The position numbers and the translations under genes are program-made. The notes beneath the pieces are model-generated. The model did not search any database, had not been told where the DNA came from, and saw only the letters and a program-made list of their open reading frames with translations. Shown piece after piece: positions 17,582 through 27,540 of a stretch of 64,000 nt of DNA (position 1 is the first letter of the stretch; every line of letters starts with the position of its first letter). Location: assembly GCA_017938485.1 (NCBI GenBank), contig JAGBBM010000127.1, positions 1 to 64,000 on the forward strand, written 5' to 3'. Source of the DNA: Lachnospiraceae bacterium (lineage in GTDB: Bacteria > Bacillota > Clostridia > Lachnospirales > Lachnospiraceae).

Positions 17582-18769
17582 TTATACCAAGGCTACAGTT
17601 TCTCTTGCAATTGCAAGTTCTTCGTTTGTAGGCACTACATATACAGGAACCTTGGAGTTTTCTGAAGAAATCTTTACTTCCTCGCCACGAAGCTTGTTTG
17701 CCTCATCGTCTATATCTACACCAAGATATTTTAATCTATCACAAGTAAGCTTTCTTACTAATGGGTCATTCTCTCCTACACCTGCTGTAAATACAACTGC
17801 ATCAACACCATTCATAGCTGCAACATATCCACCAATGAACTTAGCTGCCTGATAACAGAATACATTCATAGCTATATCACATCTGTTGTCACCCTCAGCA
17901 ATACCCTTATTTAAATCTCTAAAGTCACTAGACTTACCTGATATACCAAGCACACCTGACTCTTTGTTGAGAATATTCATGATATCAGCTATACTCTTAC
18001 CCTCTTTATTAGCGATAAATTCAATAATTGCTGGGTCAATATTACCACTTCTTGTACCCATAGTGATACCTTCAAGCGGAGTAAGACCCATAGTAGTGTC
18101 GATAGACTTGCCACCCTCTACAGCACATATACTTGCACCGCCACCTAAGTGACATACCACTATCTTAGTATCCTTGATATCTTTTCCAAGAATCTCTGCT
18201 GTTCTCTTTGATACAAAGCTATGGCTTGTACCATGGAATCCATATCTTCTTACCTTGTACTTTTCATAGTACTCATATGGAAGTCCATACATATATGCAT
18301 AAGCTGGCATAGTCTGATGGAAAGCTGTATCAAATACTGCCACCTGTGGTACGCCTGGCATAAGACTCTCACAAGCTCTAATACCGATAAGATTAGCAGG
18401 GTTGTGAAGAGGTGCTAAATCATTACACTCTTCTATAGCTGCAAGTACTTCTTCATCAATAAGTGCAGATGAAGCAAATTTCTCACCGCCATGAACAACT
18501 CTATGTCCTATTGCATTAATATCTTCCAATGACTTGATTGCTCCAACTTCAGGATCAAGCAACTTCTCTAGAACTATCTTAACAGCTGCACTGTGATCTG
18601 GCATAGGAGCCTCTATCTGAATCTTTTCCTTACCAGTTGCCTGATGAGTCAATGTACCATCAAGCTTAATTCTCTCACATATACCTTTAGCCATAACCTG
18701 CTCTGTATCAGAATCAATAAGCTGATACTTAAGGGATGAGCTACCACAATTTATTACTAATATCTTCAT
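17582..18769 (-). CDS. ackA: Acetate kinase
   Basis: The enzyme makes ATP and acetate from acetyl phosphate, the last step of acetate fermentation. The ASKHA fold shows NCGSSSLKYQL at residues 7-17, the conserved HRVVHGG near residue 88, and GTRSGNIDP. At 395 residues it is normal. The gene starts 11 bases after pta with AAGGAG upstream, forming the standard pta-ackA operon. Confidence 0.97.
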   Translation of the reverse strand: MKILVINCGSSSLKYQLIDSDTEQVMAKGICERIKLDGTLTHQATGKEKIQIEAPMPDHSAAVKIVLEKLLDPEVGAIKSLEDINAIGHRVVHGGEKFASSALIDEEVLAAIEECNDLAPLHNPANLIGIRACESLMPGVPQVAVFDTAFHQTMPAYAYMYGLPYEYYEKYKVRRYGFHGTSHSFVSKRTAEILGKDIKDTKIVVCHLGGGASICAVEGGKSIDTTMGLTPLEGITMGTRSGNIDPAIIEFIANKEGKSIADIMNILNKESGVLGISGKSSDFRDLNKGIAEGDNRCDIAMNVFCYQAAKFIGGYVAAMNGVDAVVFTAGVGENDPLVRKLTCDRLKYLGVDIDDEANKLRGEEVKISSENSKVPVYVVPTNEELAIARETVALV

Positions 18770-18780
18770 ATATATACTCC

Positions 18781-19782
18781 TTACTTATCTAAAGCCTGAG
18801 CCTGTAATGCCGTAATTGCTACAACACCAACTATATCATCTGCTGAACAGCCTCTTGATAAATCGTTAACCGGCTTTGCAATACCCTGAGTAATTGGGCC
18901 ATAAGCATCTGCCTTTGCAAGTCTTTGAACTAGCTTATATCCGATATTACCCGCATCAAGATCAGGGAACACAAGAACATTTGCTTTTCCTGCCACTGAA
19001 CTTCCTGGTGCCTTTGATGCCGCTACAGCTGGAACAATTGCTGCGTCAGACTGAAGTTCACCATCACACTTAAGGTCAGGACACTCTGCATTAACTATCT
19101 TGCAAGCTTCAACCACCTTATCTACCTCAGGATGTTTAGCACTACCCTTTGTAGAATGTGAAAGCATAGCAACAATAGGCTCTTCTTCTACAAGAAGCTC
19201 AAATGATTTAGCTGAACTTTCTGCAATTGCTGCAAGTTCCTGAGCGTTAGGGCTCTGATTAAGTCCTGCATCTGAGAATATAAACGCTCCTTTAGCACCC
19301 ATATCGCAATTTGGTACAACAACCAAGAAAAATGCAGATACAAGTTTTGTATCTGGAGCAGTCTTAAGAATCTGAAGAGCAGCTCTAAGTACGTTGGCAG
19401 AAGAATTAACCGCGCCAGCAACCATACCGTCTGCATCACCAGCTTTTACCATAATACATCCAAAATAAAGAACATTCGTAAGAAGAAGCTCTTTTGCATC
19501 CTCTGGTGTAACACCCTTACTTTTTCTTAGCTCTACTAATAAAGCTACATAATCATTAAGTTTTTCACAATCATACGGATCAACGAACTTCGCCTTAGAA
19601 AGATCCAAGTCGGGTGCCTTATTAATAATCTCTTTCTTTGAACCTATAAGGATTATATCAGCAATATCTTCCTCTAAGATCTTATGAGCAGCCTCGAGAG
19701 TTCTCATATCAGCTGTTTCCGGTAGAACTATAGTTTTTTTATTAGCTTTTGCTCTTTCTTTAATTCTTTCTATGAATCCCAC
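18781..19782 (-). CDS. pta: Phosphate acetyltransferase
   Basis: The enzyme converts acetyl-CoA and phosphate to acetyl phosphate and feeds acetate kinase. It is the short (333-residue) form consisting only of the PTA_PTB catalytic domain, without the N-terminal DRTGG region of E. coli Pta. Typical segments are VLPETADMRTLEAA, GMVAGAVNSSANVLRAALQ and VFPDLDAGNIGYKLVQRL. Translation starts at GTG, eight bases after GAGGAG. It has its own promoter and leads the pta-ackA operon. Confidence 0.96.
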   Translation of the reverse strand: MGFIERIKERAKANKKTIVLPETADMRTLEAAHKILEEDIADIILIGSKKEIINKAPDLDLSKAKFVDPYDCEKLNDYVALLVELRKSKGVTPEDAKELLLTNVLYFGCIMVKAGDADGMVAGAVNSSANVLRAALQILKTAPDTKLVSAFFLVVVPNCDMGAKGAFIFSDAGLNQSPNAQELAAIAESSAKSFELLVEEEPIVAMLSHSTKGSAKHPEVDKVVEACKIVNAECPDLKCDGELQSDAAIVPAVAASKAPGSSVAGKANVLVFPDLDAGNIGYKLVQRLAKADAYGPITQGIAKPVNDLSRGCSADDIVGVVAITALQAQALDK

Positions 19783-19813
19783 TGTTCTTCTCCTCTAGCT
19801 ATTAGTTATAATA

Positions 19814-19842
19814 ATTATAATAAAATTTGAATTTGTATACAA
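19814..19842 (-). promoter_or_regulatory. Sigma-A promoter of pta-ackA
   Basis: TTGTAT (19837-19842), 17 bases, TATAAT (19814-19819) on the minus strand, about 32 bases upstream of the GTG start. Confidence 0.75.
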
Positions 19843-19853
19843 TATGGATTTGG

Positions 19854-19883
19854 GAAAAAATTGTCTTTTTAAAAGTACAATTT
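19854..19883 (-). terminator. AT-rich terminator after the diguanylate cyclase gene
   Basis: On the minus strand AAATTGT pairs with ACAATTT, with a partly paired CTTTT/AAAAG interior, followed by a T-run. It begins at the stop codon and lies just upstream of the pta promoter. The stem is weak, so the call is moderate. Confidence 0.5.
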
Positions 19884-21579
19884 ATTCTTCATAATCAATA
19901 GATGGATTATCCACAATAAGTCTGCCTCTACCGTTCTTCTTACCATAGTACATTGCCTTATCAGCACGACTAACAAGAATCTTGGTATCATCACATAAAC
20001 TTGGATAAGATGTAAGACCTATACATACATTAACAGATATCTCTATATCATTGTAAGTTACAGGTGTACTCTTTATCTCATTGTGGAGTTCCTCTACAAC
20101 GGCAAGAGCCTTTTCCTCGTCATAATCAGGAAGAACAAGCAAAAACTCTTCTCCACCATATCTACAGGTAAAGCCAGAATACATATCTGCGTATTTCTGT
20201 CCCATAGAGGCAACCATCTGAATAACCTTATCTCCTGCGATATGACCATATGTATCATTGACATTTTTAAACTTATCTATGTCAAAAAGTGCAACAGATA
20301 TAGGTTTTTTTCTTCTCTTTGCGTCAGACAATGCCTTTTCAAAAAGTTCATTGAAGTAAATTCTATTGTAAATACCAGTAAGACCATCTTTTCTAGCCAT
20401 ATCCTGCATCTTAAGATAAAGCTTTGTTCTATTAACCGCTACGTTGAACTCAACTATACAGTTCTCATAATATCCTAGTCCATTTGAAAAGAATTCCTTG
20501 TCATCTGAGCCAACCAGCATCATACCATAAACTTTGTTGTTATCAACAAAAGGCATAACAGACATAGCGTTAATGTTAGCATCACCAATGAATTTGAATT
20601 GTTTTACTTCATCATCATATAAAATCTCTGGATTACCCTTTCCTGATGAAACAGACTCAAAAATACTTTCAATCTCTTTCTTAAGACGTCTTTGCATAGA
20701 TGAATAATTGGTTTTTATAATACAACTTCCCAATGCATTCATATATACGTTCTTATCTACATATATAGCGCAAAACTTAGGATTTTTAACTTCCATAATT
20801 GCATCAGTAAGAACATTAATACACTTCAATATATCAAAGGTGGAAGTCATATATCTCATAACGTCTGTCTGAGAATTAACTTCTATATTAACCTGCTCTA
20901 ATACCTTATTTGCGTGTGCAAGCTCAAATTTTTGATAGTTAATCTGTTCATTTATGGTCTTTACTCTTTCCTGATACTCTAAAAGCTTTGCGTTATTGGT
21001 CTCAACCTGTGACATCTCAAGACTCATATCATTTACTTGCTTTATATGAACAGAATGTAATTTCGCAAACCAGTTGACAATTATATATACCACCATAAAG
21101 AGCATAAACTCCATGACAAAATATGTAAACCATGCTGCCTCACTGGTCTGGTCATATGCTATTACAATACTTAAAAACATTGGAAGAATAAGTGCATACT
21201 TCTTTTGATGCATAGAATTCACATCATAGTCTGAACCCTGCAATACAAATTCTACAGCTACAAAAGCCACAAGAATAAGTAATACTGCAAGCAATATAGA
21301 TGACTTATCAACCAATCCCTGAATCACTGAAAACACCAATAATTCCACATATCTAAACATAGTAAAGAAAGTATAAGACCCAAAATACTCTAAGTAGTAC
21401 ATTATAGAATCTGCCACAAGGAAAAACGCAAGAATTAAACAAATAACAATAAGGGTATTTGTAGGTAAATCCTTCTGAATAAATATATTTAATACCACAG
21501 ACAAAATGGCAAAAACATAAATAACCTTGTGATAAAAAGAATAATTCTCTATGAAGTTGTCAGAATTAAACTTTGACAT
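19882..21579 (-). CDS. Membrane-bound diguanylate cyclase (GGDEF)
   Basis: The protein (565 residues) makes cyclic di-GMP from two GTP. Roughly the first 180 residues contain several hydrophobic membrane segments (for example VIYVFAILSVVLNIF and a later TYFVMEFMLFMVVYIIV). A coiled-coil linker follows (about 185-230), then a GAF-like sensor region (230-390), then a GGDEF domain with GGEEF at 475-479, so the active site is intact. There is no R-x-x-D product-inhibition site five residues before it, so feedback inhibition through the I-site is not expected. The gene starts 7 bases after the FtsA-like gene and is probably co-transcribed. An HD-GYP phosphodiesterase is encoded about 20 kb away. 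Confidence 0.88.
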   Translation of the reverse strand: MSKFNSDNFIENYSFYHKVIYVFAILSVVLNIFIQKDLPTNTLIVICLILAFFLVADSIMYYLEYFGSYTFFTMFRYVELLVFSVIQGLVDKSSILLAVLLILVAFVAVEFVLQGSDYDVNSMHQKKYALILPMFLSIVIAYDQTSEAAWFTYFVMEFMLFMVVYIIVNWFAKLHSVHIKQVNDMSLEMSQVETNNAKLLEYQERVKTINEQINYQKFELAHANKVLEQVNIEVNSQTDVMRYMTSTFDILKCINVLTDAIMEVKNPKFCAIYVDKNVYMNALGSCIIKTNYSSMQRRLKKEIESIFESVSSGKGNPEILYDDEVKQFKFIGDANINAMSVMPFVDNNKVYGMMLVGSDDKEFFSNGLGYYENCIVEFNVAVNRTKLYLKMQDMARKDGLTGIYNRIYFNELFEKALSDAKRRKKPISVALFDIDKFKNVNDTYGHIAGDKVIQMVASMGQKYADMYSGFTCRYGGEEFLLVLPDYDEEKALAVVEELHNEIKSTPVTYNDIEISVNVCIGLTSYPSLCDDTKILVSRADKAMYYGKKNGRGRLIVDNPSIDYEE

Positions 21580-21586
21580 ATATCAA

Positions 21587-23680
21587 CTATTTCTCCCAAT
21601 AAATTTCTATAACAGAGCCATCAAAAATTGGTGCAATGTACTCTGCATGATTACCATTAAGATTTGTAATTAGACGTTTTCCTCTAACTGTAGACAAATC
21701 AAAATCATAAAAATCAAAAACATCTACAAACATATAGCTACTCTTACCACTTAAAACCACTGGTTGTTTATTAACTATTACAGTGATTGATGTTGAAGTA
21801 TCCTGTTTGTTAAGTGTCTCTATCTTTTCTTCCAGCTTAGCAACACTTTCCTTTTGTTCTGAAACTGCCTCTTCCTTGGATTCTTTTATGGTTTCCTCAG
21901 GCAAATCGTTGTATTCTATATCATCCTTCCAGAACACAACAAAATTATCATATATCTTATCTTCCATAGATGCTTCTTTATTGTTTATATAAATCTTACC
22001 GCCAGGCTTAACATCCATAAAAGTAAGAAGCTGCTCAAGAGTGTAATATGTCTGCATACATATATCATCTCCATCACATATCTTATAGAGCTGACTTTCA
22101 GGCACACCATTAACCATAGCAAACTTCGGACAAGTTATAGGTGTATCGTTTACAACGAATTCCAAAGTACCACTATATTCTGGCAAGGAGCTAAGCTCAA
22201 TACTTGCCTTATCTCCCTCAGTGGATGGCTTAATATCTATCTTGTCATTTGCCTCTATAAGTGCATTTAAGCCAACGGATTTACCATTTTGAGTTATAAT
22301 TGCCGGTTCACCGTTGTAACCTCTTACTATACGAGTTTTGCCATTAATCTTAAATGTTATATCTGCCCCACGTTTAGGGAATATATCCTCATTAGATAAG
22401 CCATACTGTATGGCAGCATCGAATATAGTGAGCTTATCGTTGTTATATAATTTGATTCGCTCTCCATTAACATTTACAAATATAAAATTATTCTTCTGGT
22501 CAAAGTAATTGAGACATATACCAATAGGAGTTACGTAAAGTGGATCTTTCTTGATGTTCTCCACCAAAAATTCTATGTCATTCATAACTTCCTGACCGCG
22601 CAGAGCAACTCTTTCAGCAGGAAGTTTTAGGTACTTAGCAAGATATTCTGTAAATCCAGAAAGTTTTCCACCTCCACCTACAACAAAGGCTGCACTTACG
22701 GGACTGCCACCATTTAATTCTATAATCTTTTCTGCAATTTTAGATGTAAGTTCCTTCTTAACTGCATCTACAGTCTGCAAAATCTCATCTGGTGTAATCT
22801 TATGTGATATACCCATAATGTCCTTATATGTAATGCTTTTTCGCTTAATACTAGCAGTCTTTAGTTTTTCTGCAGTGTTAAAGTCAACAAGATATTTTTT
22901 TATAAGAGCCTCAGTGAGCTCATCTCCCGCCGAAGGAATCATTCCATAACCGATAATACTTCCATCCTTTGTAATGCAAATATCAGATGTACCAGCACCT
23001 ACATCAACAAGGGCTATGTTAAGTAATCTGTACTGTTCAGGTATAGCAACATTAATAGCTGCAATAGGCTCAAGGGTAAGATTAGTTACTTCAAGGCCAG
23101 CCATCTCCACAGCAGAATATAGGCTACCCACCACTTCTTCAGGAAGAAATGTAGCCAAAACATCTGCACCGATTTTGTTGCCCTTATGCCCCTCCAGATT
23201 ATGAATCTCAAAGCCATTTAAGTAATATTTAACTACTGTGTATCCAACACAATAATACTTAGTTTCTTCCTCATTTTCAGAAAGCTCCTCAAGTATTACC
23301 TCATGAGCTTTTTCTACTCCAACCAAATCTATTGAATGAATATATTCTTGTGTTATAACAGTATTGTCGCCAAACTCATACTCTCCATGACCAATGGCAG
23401 TTTTAAGAACACGACCAGCAGCCGCAATACACACTTCTTTGAGTTTGCGGCTTCCTAACTGTTTTTCTAATTCTTCTTTAACATAAACTATATCTTCGCT
23501 TACCTTTGCAATATCATGAATCTGACCATCTATCATAGAACGAGTATCATGATACTTTACTGCCATAGCAACTACGTTAAATTTATTTTTCTCTTTATAT
23601 CCCACTGTACCAACTATACTTCTAGTACCTATATCAAGGCCAAAAACAAGTGGTTCAGGATACTTTGTCATGGTTGCCAT
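21587..23680 (-). CDS. FtsA/PilM-like ATPase with C-terminal extension
   Basis: The 697-residue protein has an actin-like fold of the FtsA/PilM group. Phosphate-1 is VFGLDIGTRSIVGTVGY near residue 12, phosphate-2 is IALVDVGAGTSDICIT near 222, and the adenosine motif is FVVGGGGKLSGF near 335. A SHS2/1C-like insertion lies between them. After about residue 385 comes a ~310-residue region of repeated short beta-rich segments and a charged linker (about 615-645) that normal FtsA (about 420 residues) lacks. Similar long proteins are annotated as cell division protein FtsA in Lachnospiraceae, but ftsZ is not nearby and the C-terminal FtsA membrane helix is not evident. It could be a septal, pilus or surface-assembly ATPase. 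Confidence 0.75.
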   Translation of the reverse strand: MATMTKYPEPLVFGLDIGTRSIVGTVGYKEKNKFNVVAMAVKYHDTRSMIDGQIHDIAKVSEDIVYVKEELEKQLGSRKLKEVCIAAAGRVLKTAIGHGEYEFGDNTVITQEYIHSIDLVGVEKAHEVILEELSENEEETKYYCVGYTVVKYYLNGFEIHNLEGHKGNKIGADVLATFLPEEVVGSLYSAVEMAGLEVTNLTLEPIAAINVAIPEQYRLLNIALVDVGAGTSDICITKDGSIIGYGMIPSAGDELTEALIKKYLVDFNTAEKLKTASIKRKSITYKDIMGISHKITPDEILQTVDAVKKELTSKIAEKIIELNGGSPVSAAFVVGGGGKLSGFTEYLAKYLKLPAERVALRGQEVMNDIEFLVENIKKDPLYVTPIGICLNYFDQKNNFIFVNVNGERIKLYNNDKLTIFDAAIQYGLSNEDIFPKRGADITFKINGKTRIVRGYNGEPAIITQNGKSVGLNALIEANDKIDIKPSTEGDKASIELSSLPEYSGTLEFVVNDTPITCPKFAMVNGVPESQLYKICDGDDICMQTYYTLEQLLTFMDVKPGGKIYINNKEASMEDKIYDNFVVFWKDDIEYNDLPEETIKESKEEAVSEQKESVAKLEEKIETLNKQDTSTSITVIVNKQPVVLSGKSSYMFVDVFDFYDFDLSTVRGKRLITNLNGNHAEYIAPIFDGSVIEIYWEK

Positions 23681-23709
23681 AACATTCCTCCTAAATAAAT
23701 ATACATATT

Positions 23710-24330
23710 CTAGGATATTATACCATCTAACAGCAATTTATTCAACCTTACTTTTAGTTGATTTGATGAATTTGTATAATCAAATTCATTATTTATAGTG
23801 AAATTTGCATATCTTTCATAGTATTCATCACTTTGTTGACTATTCATCATAGAAATACACTTCTCTCTCGTATATCCGCGACTAGCCATAAGCCTTTTTA
23901 TACGTTCTTCTTTTGATACCCAGATATACCATATCTCATCACATATCTTGTCATATCCATCCTGTATAAGAAGAGCTGCTTCAATGACAAAAAGTTTGCA
24001 ATCTCCCTTTTTCTTCTTACTGGCAATATCCTCCACTATGTGTTTTTTTACCAAGGGATGTGATATAGAATTTAATGTTTCCAGTTTCTCCTTATCATTA
24101 AACACAATACCACCGAGCTTTGCCCTATCTATAAAGTAAGGTTCTTCTTTAGATAAAATATCCTTTCCGAAGACTTTAACAACTTCGTTATATATATCCT
24201 TCCCAGGTTCCATAAGCTCATGGGCAAGCTTATCTGCCTCAACAATATATGCATTGTAATTTTCTTTTAAGTCATATAAAACTCTGCTTTTTCCAGAGCC
24301 TACTCCCCCTGTAATTCCAAGAACTATCAT
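23710..24330 (-). CDS. coaE: Dephospho-CoA kinase
   Basis: The enzyme phosphorylates dephospho-CoA to coenzyme A, the last step of CoA synthesis. The P-loop is GGVGSGKS (residues 8-15); DKLAHEL and the HPLV segment (about 92) are also typical. At 206 residues it is normal. The gene follows polA by 15 bases, the frequent polA-coaE order of Firmicutes. Confidence 0.94.
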   Translation of the reverse strand: MIVLGITGGVGSGKSRVLYDLKENYNAYIVEADKLAHELMEPGKDIYNEVVKVFGKDILSKEEPYFIDRAKLGGIVFNDKEKLETLNSISHPLVKKHIVEDIASKKKKGDCKLFVIEAALLIQDGYDKICDEIWYIWVSKEERIKRLMASRGYTREKCISMMNSQQSDEYYERYANFTINNEFDYTNSSNQLKVRLNKLLLDGIIS

Positions 24331-24345
24331 TTTTTTCTCCCTAAA

Positions 24346-26973
24346 CTACTTGGCGTCATACCAACTATTTCCTACATTCACATCTACCACGAGAGGCACC
24401 TTTAAGCTAGCCGCTTCCATCATCTTATCAACTAGAAGCTTCTTTACTTCCTCTAATTCCTCAACCTTTGTCTCAATAAGAAGCTCATCGTGAACCTGTA
24501 AAATAAGTCTTGATTTATAACCTTTTTCCTTGAGTTCCTTATTAACATTAATCATAGCTATCTTTATGATGTCCGCTGCAGTTCCCTGAATAGGTGAATT
24601 CATTGCAGCTCTTTCACCGAAGCTTCTTGTCATAAAGTTTGAAGAAGCAAGCTCTGGTATAGGTCTTCTTCTGTTGAACATTGTTATGGAATAGCCTGTT
24701 TTTTTAGCCCCCTCAACTGTATCGTTGAGGAACTTCTTTACATTTCCATATGTGGCAAAATACTTTTCTATATATCCTTCAGCCTCTTTTCTTGATATAT
24801 CAAGGTCCTGACCAAGGCCAAAGGAACTTATACCATAGACAATACCAAAATTAACTGCCTTTGCCTTTCTTCTCATAAGGTCTGTAACCTCTTCAAATGG
24901 CACATCAAATACCTCTGATGCTGTAATTGAATGTATGTCCGAATCCTTCTTATACGCATCAATAAGGGTTTCGTCCCCGGAAAGATGAGCCAATACTCTA
25001 AGCTCTATCTGAGAATAATCCGCATCAAGGAACACATAACCTTCTTCTGGTATAAATACCTTTCTAATCTCTCTTCCGAGGGGAAGTCTTGTTGGAATGT
25101 TTTGTAAGTTAGGCTCTGTGGAGCTTATTCGTCCAGTAGCTGTAACTGTCTGATTAAACTTACCGTGTATTCTTCCATCAGACTTTACACAAGAAGACAA
25201 ACCTTCCACGTAAGTTGAATTAAGCTTAGTAAGCTGTCTATACTCCAATATATAAGGAATTATCTCGTGCTCACCTGATATTTTCTCAAGCACCTCAACA
25301 CTTGTAGAATAACCTGTTTTAGTCTTCTTTCCACTCTTAAGACCTAAATCTTCAAACAATATCTCACCAAGCTGCTTTGTAGAATTAATGTTAAATTCCT
25401 TACCAGCCAACTTATATATATTTTTTGTAAGCTCCTCTATTCTTTGCTTTAATGTCTCACCAAACTTTATAAGTCCCTCTTTATCTACCTTTATACCGTT
25501 CTTTTCCATGTCATAAAGAGAATATACACAAGGAAGCTCAATATCCGTATAGAGATTGTACATATCCATATCCTGAAGCTTATCATATATAGCTCCTCTG
25601 ACCATAAATGGAATAACTGATATATAGGACATATATTTGCTAATATTTTCATCCTCAAAGGTAAATATATTTATCTCTTGTTTTCCTACCAAGGCTTTCT
25701 TATCTTCAAGAGTAATTCCAAGGTAATCATTTGCAATAACATCATATTCATAGTTATCCTTCATCGGGTTAACCAGATATGAGGCAACACCGGAATCAAA
25801 CACGTTGCTATCCTCGTTAAATGCTATGAATTTCAACTGACTTTTAACGTCCAGAAGGCATAGTTCCACAGACTTCGGTAAATTCATTATATCCGAAGCC
25901 ACCATATCTATAGTGATAAAGTTAATAAGCTTTACAAGATAAGCTTTGCCCTCCTCAAGGCAAAGGGAAACACCTATAGCCTCCCCCTCATTTTCTATAA
26001 TTCCAAAGCCAATTCTAGAAGACTTATTAACCTTCGCCATAAGCTTTGTGTATGCATCATAATCTTCAACAATCTCACAGGAAACCTCGAATTTTGAAAC
26101 CTTAGCATCATTTGAAAATCTACCCATAAGACTCTTAAATTCAAGCTTTGCAAATATGTTGTAGGAATTGGAATTAAACATATCAACAATGAGCATGTCA
26201 GAAAGGGCAGCCTTAATCTCGCAGTCAAGCTTAATTGTTGCTAGTTCCTTGGACATAAATGCCTGCTCTTTATACTGCACAAGATTATCCTTCATCTTGC
26301 TTGCTTTCATATTGTCAATATTTTCATACACCCCAGCAAGAGAACCATACTCGATAAGAAGCTTTGCTGCTGTTTTTTCTCCTATACCTGGAACACCTGG
26401 TATGTTGTCTGATGTATCTCCCATAAGTCCCTTCATATCAATAAATGTAATTGGGTCCACACCATATGTCTCTTTTACATTGTCCGCATAATAGCTATCA
26501 ATAATGGTTTTTCCTGCTTTTGTTTTTGGTAATCTAATTAATATATTGTCTGTGGCAAGCTGGAGCAAATCTCTGTCCCCTGAAAGCACAGTAACACCAT
26601 AGCCTTCTCCATCAGCCACTCTAGAAAGAGTTCCAAGAATATCATCCGCCTCATATCCAGGTCGCTCTATGGTAAATATATTCATAGTACCAAGCACTTC
26701 TTTTATAAGAGGCACTTGTTCTCTAAGCTCATCTGGCATAGGTTTTCTTGTTCCCTTATACTCACTAAACATCTCATGTCTAAAAGTTGGGTGTTTAACA
26801 TCAAAGGCAACACAAATATGGGTTGCCTTTTCTTCATCAATCACTTTTAAAATTATATTTAAAAATCCAAGCACAGCATTGGTGTGTAAACCATCCTTTG
26901 TTGTAAGATCAGGCAAACCATAAAATGCTCTGTTAAGAATACTGTTTCCGTCGATTAATAATAATTTGTTCAT
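24346..26973 (-). CDS. polA: DNA polymerase I
   Basis: Pol I fills gaps and removes RNA primers. Residues 1-290 form the 5'-3' flap exonuclease (LLIDGNSILNRAFYG, VTVLSGDRDLLQL). A central region corresponds to the 3'-5' exonuclease fold but lacks the D-x-E metal ligands (the segment reads IGFGIIENEGEAIG), so proofreading is probably lost. The polymerase domain has motif A DADYSQIELRVLAHL, motif B RRKAKAVNFGIVYGIS and motif C QVHDELLIE. The start is the ATG giving MNKLLLIDGNS, with GGAG seven bases upstream; a longer in-frame reading is not supported. The 875-residue length is normal. Confidence 0.95.
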   Translation of the reverse strand: MNKLLLIDGNSILNRAFYGLPDLTTKDGLHTNAVLGFLNIILKVIDEEKATHICVAFDVKHPTFRHEMFSEYKGTRKPMPDELREQVPLIKEVLGTMNIFTIERPGYEADDILGTLSRVADGEGYGVTVLSGDRDLLQLATDNILIRLPKTKAGKTIIDSYYADNVKETYGVDPITFIDMKGLMGDTSDNIPGVPGIGEKTAAKLLIEYGSLAGVYENIDNMKASKMKDNLVQYKEQAFMSKELATIKLDCEIKAALSDMLIVDMFNSNSYNIFAKLEFKSLMGRFSNDAKVSKFEVSCEIVEDYDAYTKLMAKVNKSSRIGFGIIENEGEAIGVSLCLEEGKAYLVKLINFITIDMVASDIMNLPKSVELCLLDVKSQLKFIAFNEDSNVFDSGVASYLVNPMKDNYEYDVIANDYLGITLEDKKALVGKQEINIFTFEDENISKYMSYISVIPFMVRGAIYDKLQDMDMYNLYTDIELPCVYSLYDMEKNGIKVDKEGLIKFGETLKQRIEELTKNIYKLAGKEFNINSTKQLGEILFEDLGLKSGKKTKTGYSTSVEVLEKISGEHEIIPYILEYRQLTKLNSTYVEGLSSCVKSDGRIHGKFNQTVTATGRISSTEPNLQNIPTRLPLGREIRKVFIPEEGYVFLDADYSQIELRVLAHLSGDETLIDAYKKDSDIHSITASEVFDVPFEEVTDLMRRKAKAVNFGIVYGISSFGLGQDLDISRKEAEGYIEKYFATYGNVKKFLNDTVEGAKKTGYSITMFNRRRPIPELASSNFMTRSFGERAAMNSPIQGTAADIIKIAMINVNKELKEKGYKSRLILQVHDELLIETKVEELEEVKKLLVDKMMEAASLKVPLVVDVNVGNSWYDAK

Positions 26974-26983
26974 AATATATCTC

Positions 26984-27517
26984 CTATTCTTCATCGTTAT
27001 TATGAATATTATGGGTTAAATTATATGAATGTATTTTTTCATAATATGTTTTTTCCACAGGTTTATTGAGTTCTATGGAATCAATAACTATATCCCTTTG
27101 AGAAACAGGCATATAGTCCTCGAACTGTTCGTAAAAATAATATTTTCCTTGTTTTTCTTTTATTAGTCTTTGTTCAATATGATATACCTTATTGAGAATC
27201 TGACCATACATAAAAAAGAAAAATATAACTGCTGCTACAAAAACAATACTAAATGTAGACATCTTAAATCTCTTTACATTTTTAACTTTGTTATCCCATC
27301 TATTTAATTCTTCATCTAAATCCTTTTTAAAATTAAGGGATAACTCCTTATTACTATCCAACTCTCTCATTCCTACTATAAGAGTGTAATGTATCTCTAA
27401 TTCTTCCATACAATTTGGACAATATTTTACATGGCGGACGAAATCCGTAACCTTATCATCCGGTAGCTTCTTGTCTATAAATCCCATAATATTAGATTGT
27501 GCTTCTAAACAGGTCAC
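26984..27517 (-). CDS. Zinc-finger (zf-HC2-like) single-pass membrane protein
   Basis: The 177-residue protein has an N-terminal zinc-finger of the anti-sigma type with C3, H29, C33 and C36 (HVKYCPNC). One transmembrane helix lies at about residues 87-105 (FSIVFVAAVIFFFFMYG), followed by an extracellular tail of about 70 residues. Anti-sigma factors of the ECF kind share this layout, but no sigma factor is adjacent. It is the first gene of the unit with polA, ending 10 bases before it. Translation begins at GTG after AGGAGG. A role as anti-sigma factor or membrane regulator is inference. Confidence 0.65.
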   Translation of the reverse strand: MTCLEAQSNIMGFIDKKLPDDKVTDFVRHVKYCPNCMEELEIHYTLIVGMRELDSNKELSLNFKKDLDEELNRWDNKVKNVKRFKMSTFSIVFVAAVIFFFFMYGQILNKVYHIEQRLIKEKQGKYYFYEQFEDYMPVSQRDIVIDSIELNKPVEKTYYEKIHSYNLTHNIHNNDEE

Positions 27518-27540
27518 GAAAATCCCTCCTTTGCCATAAT

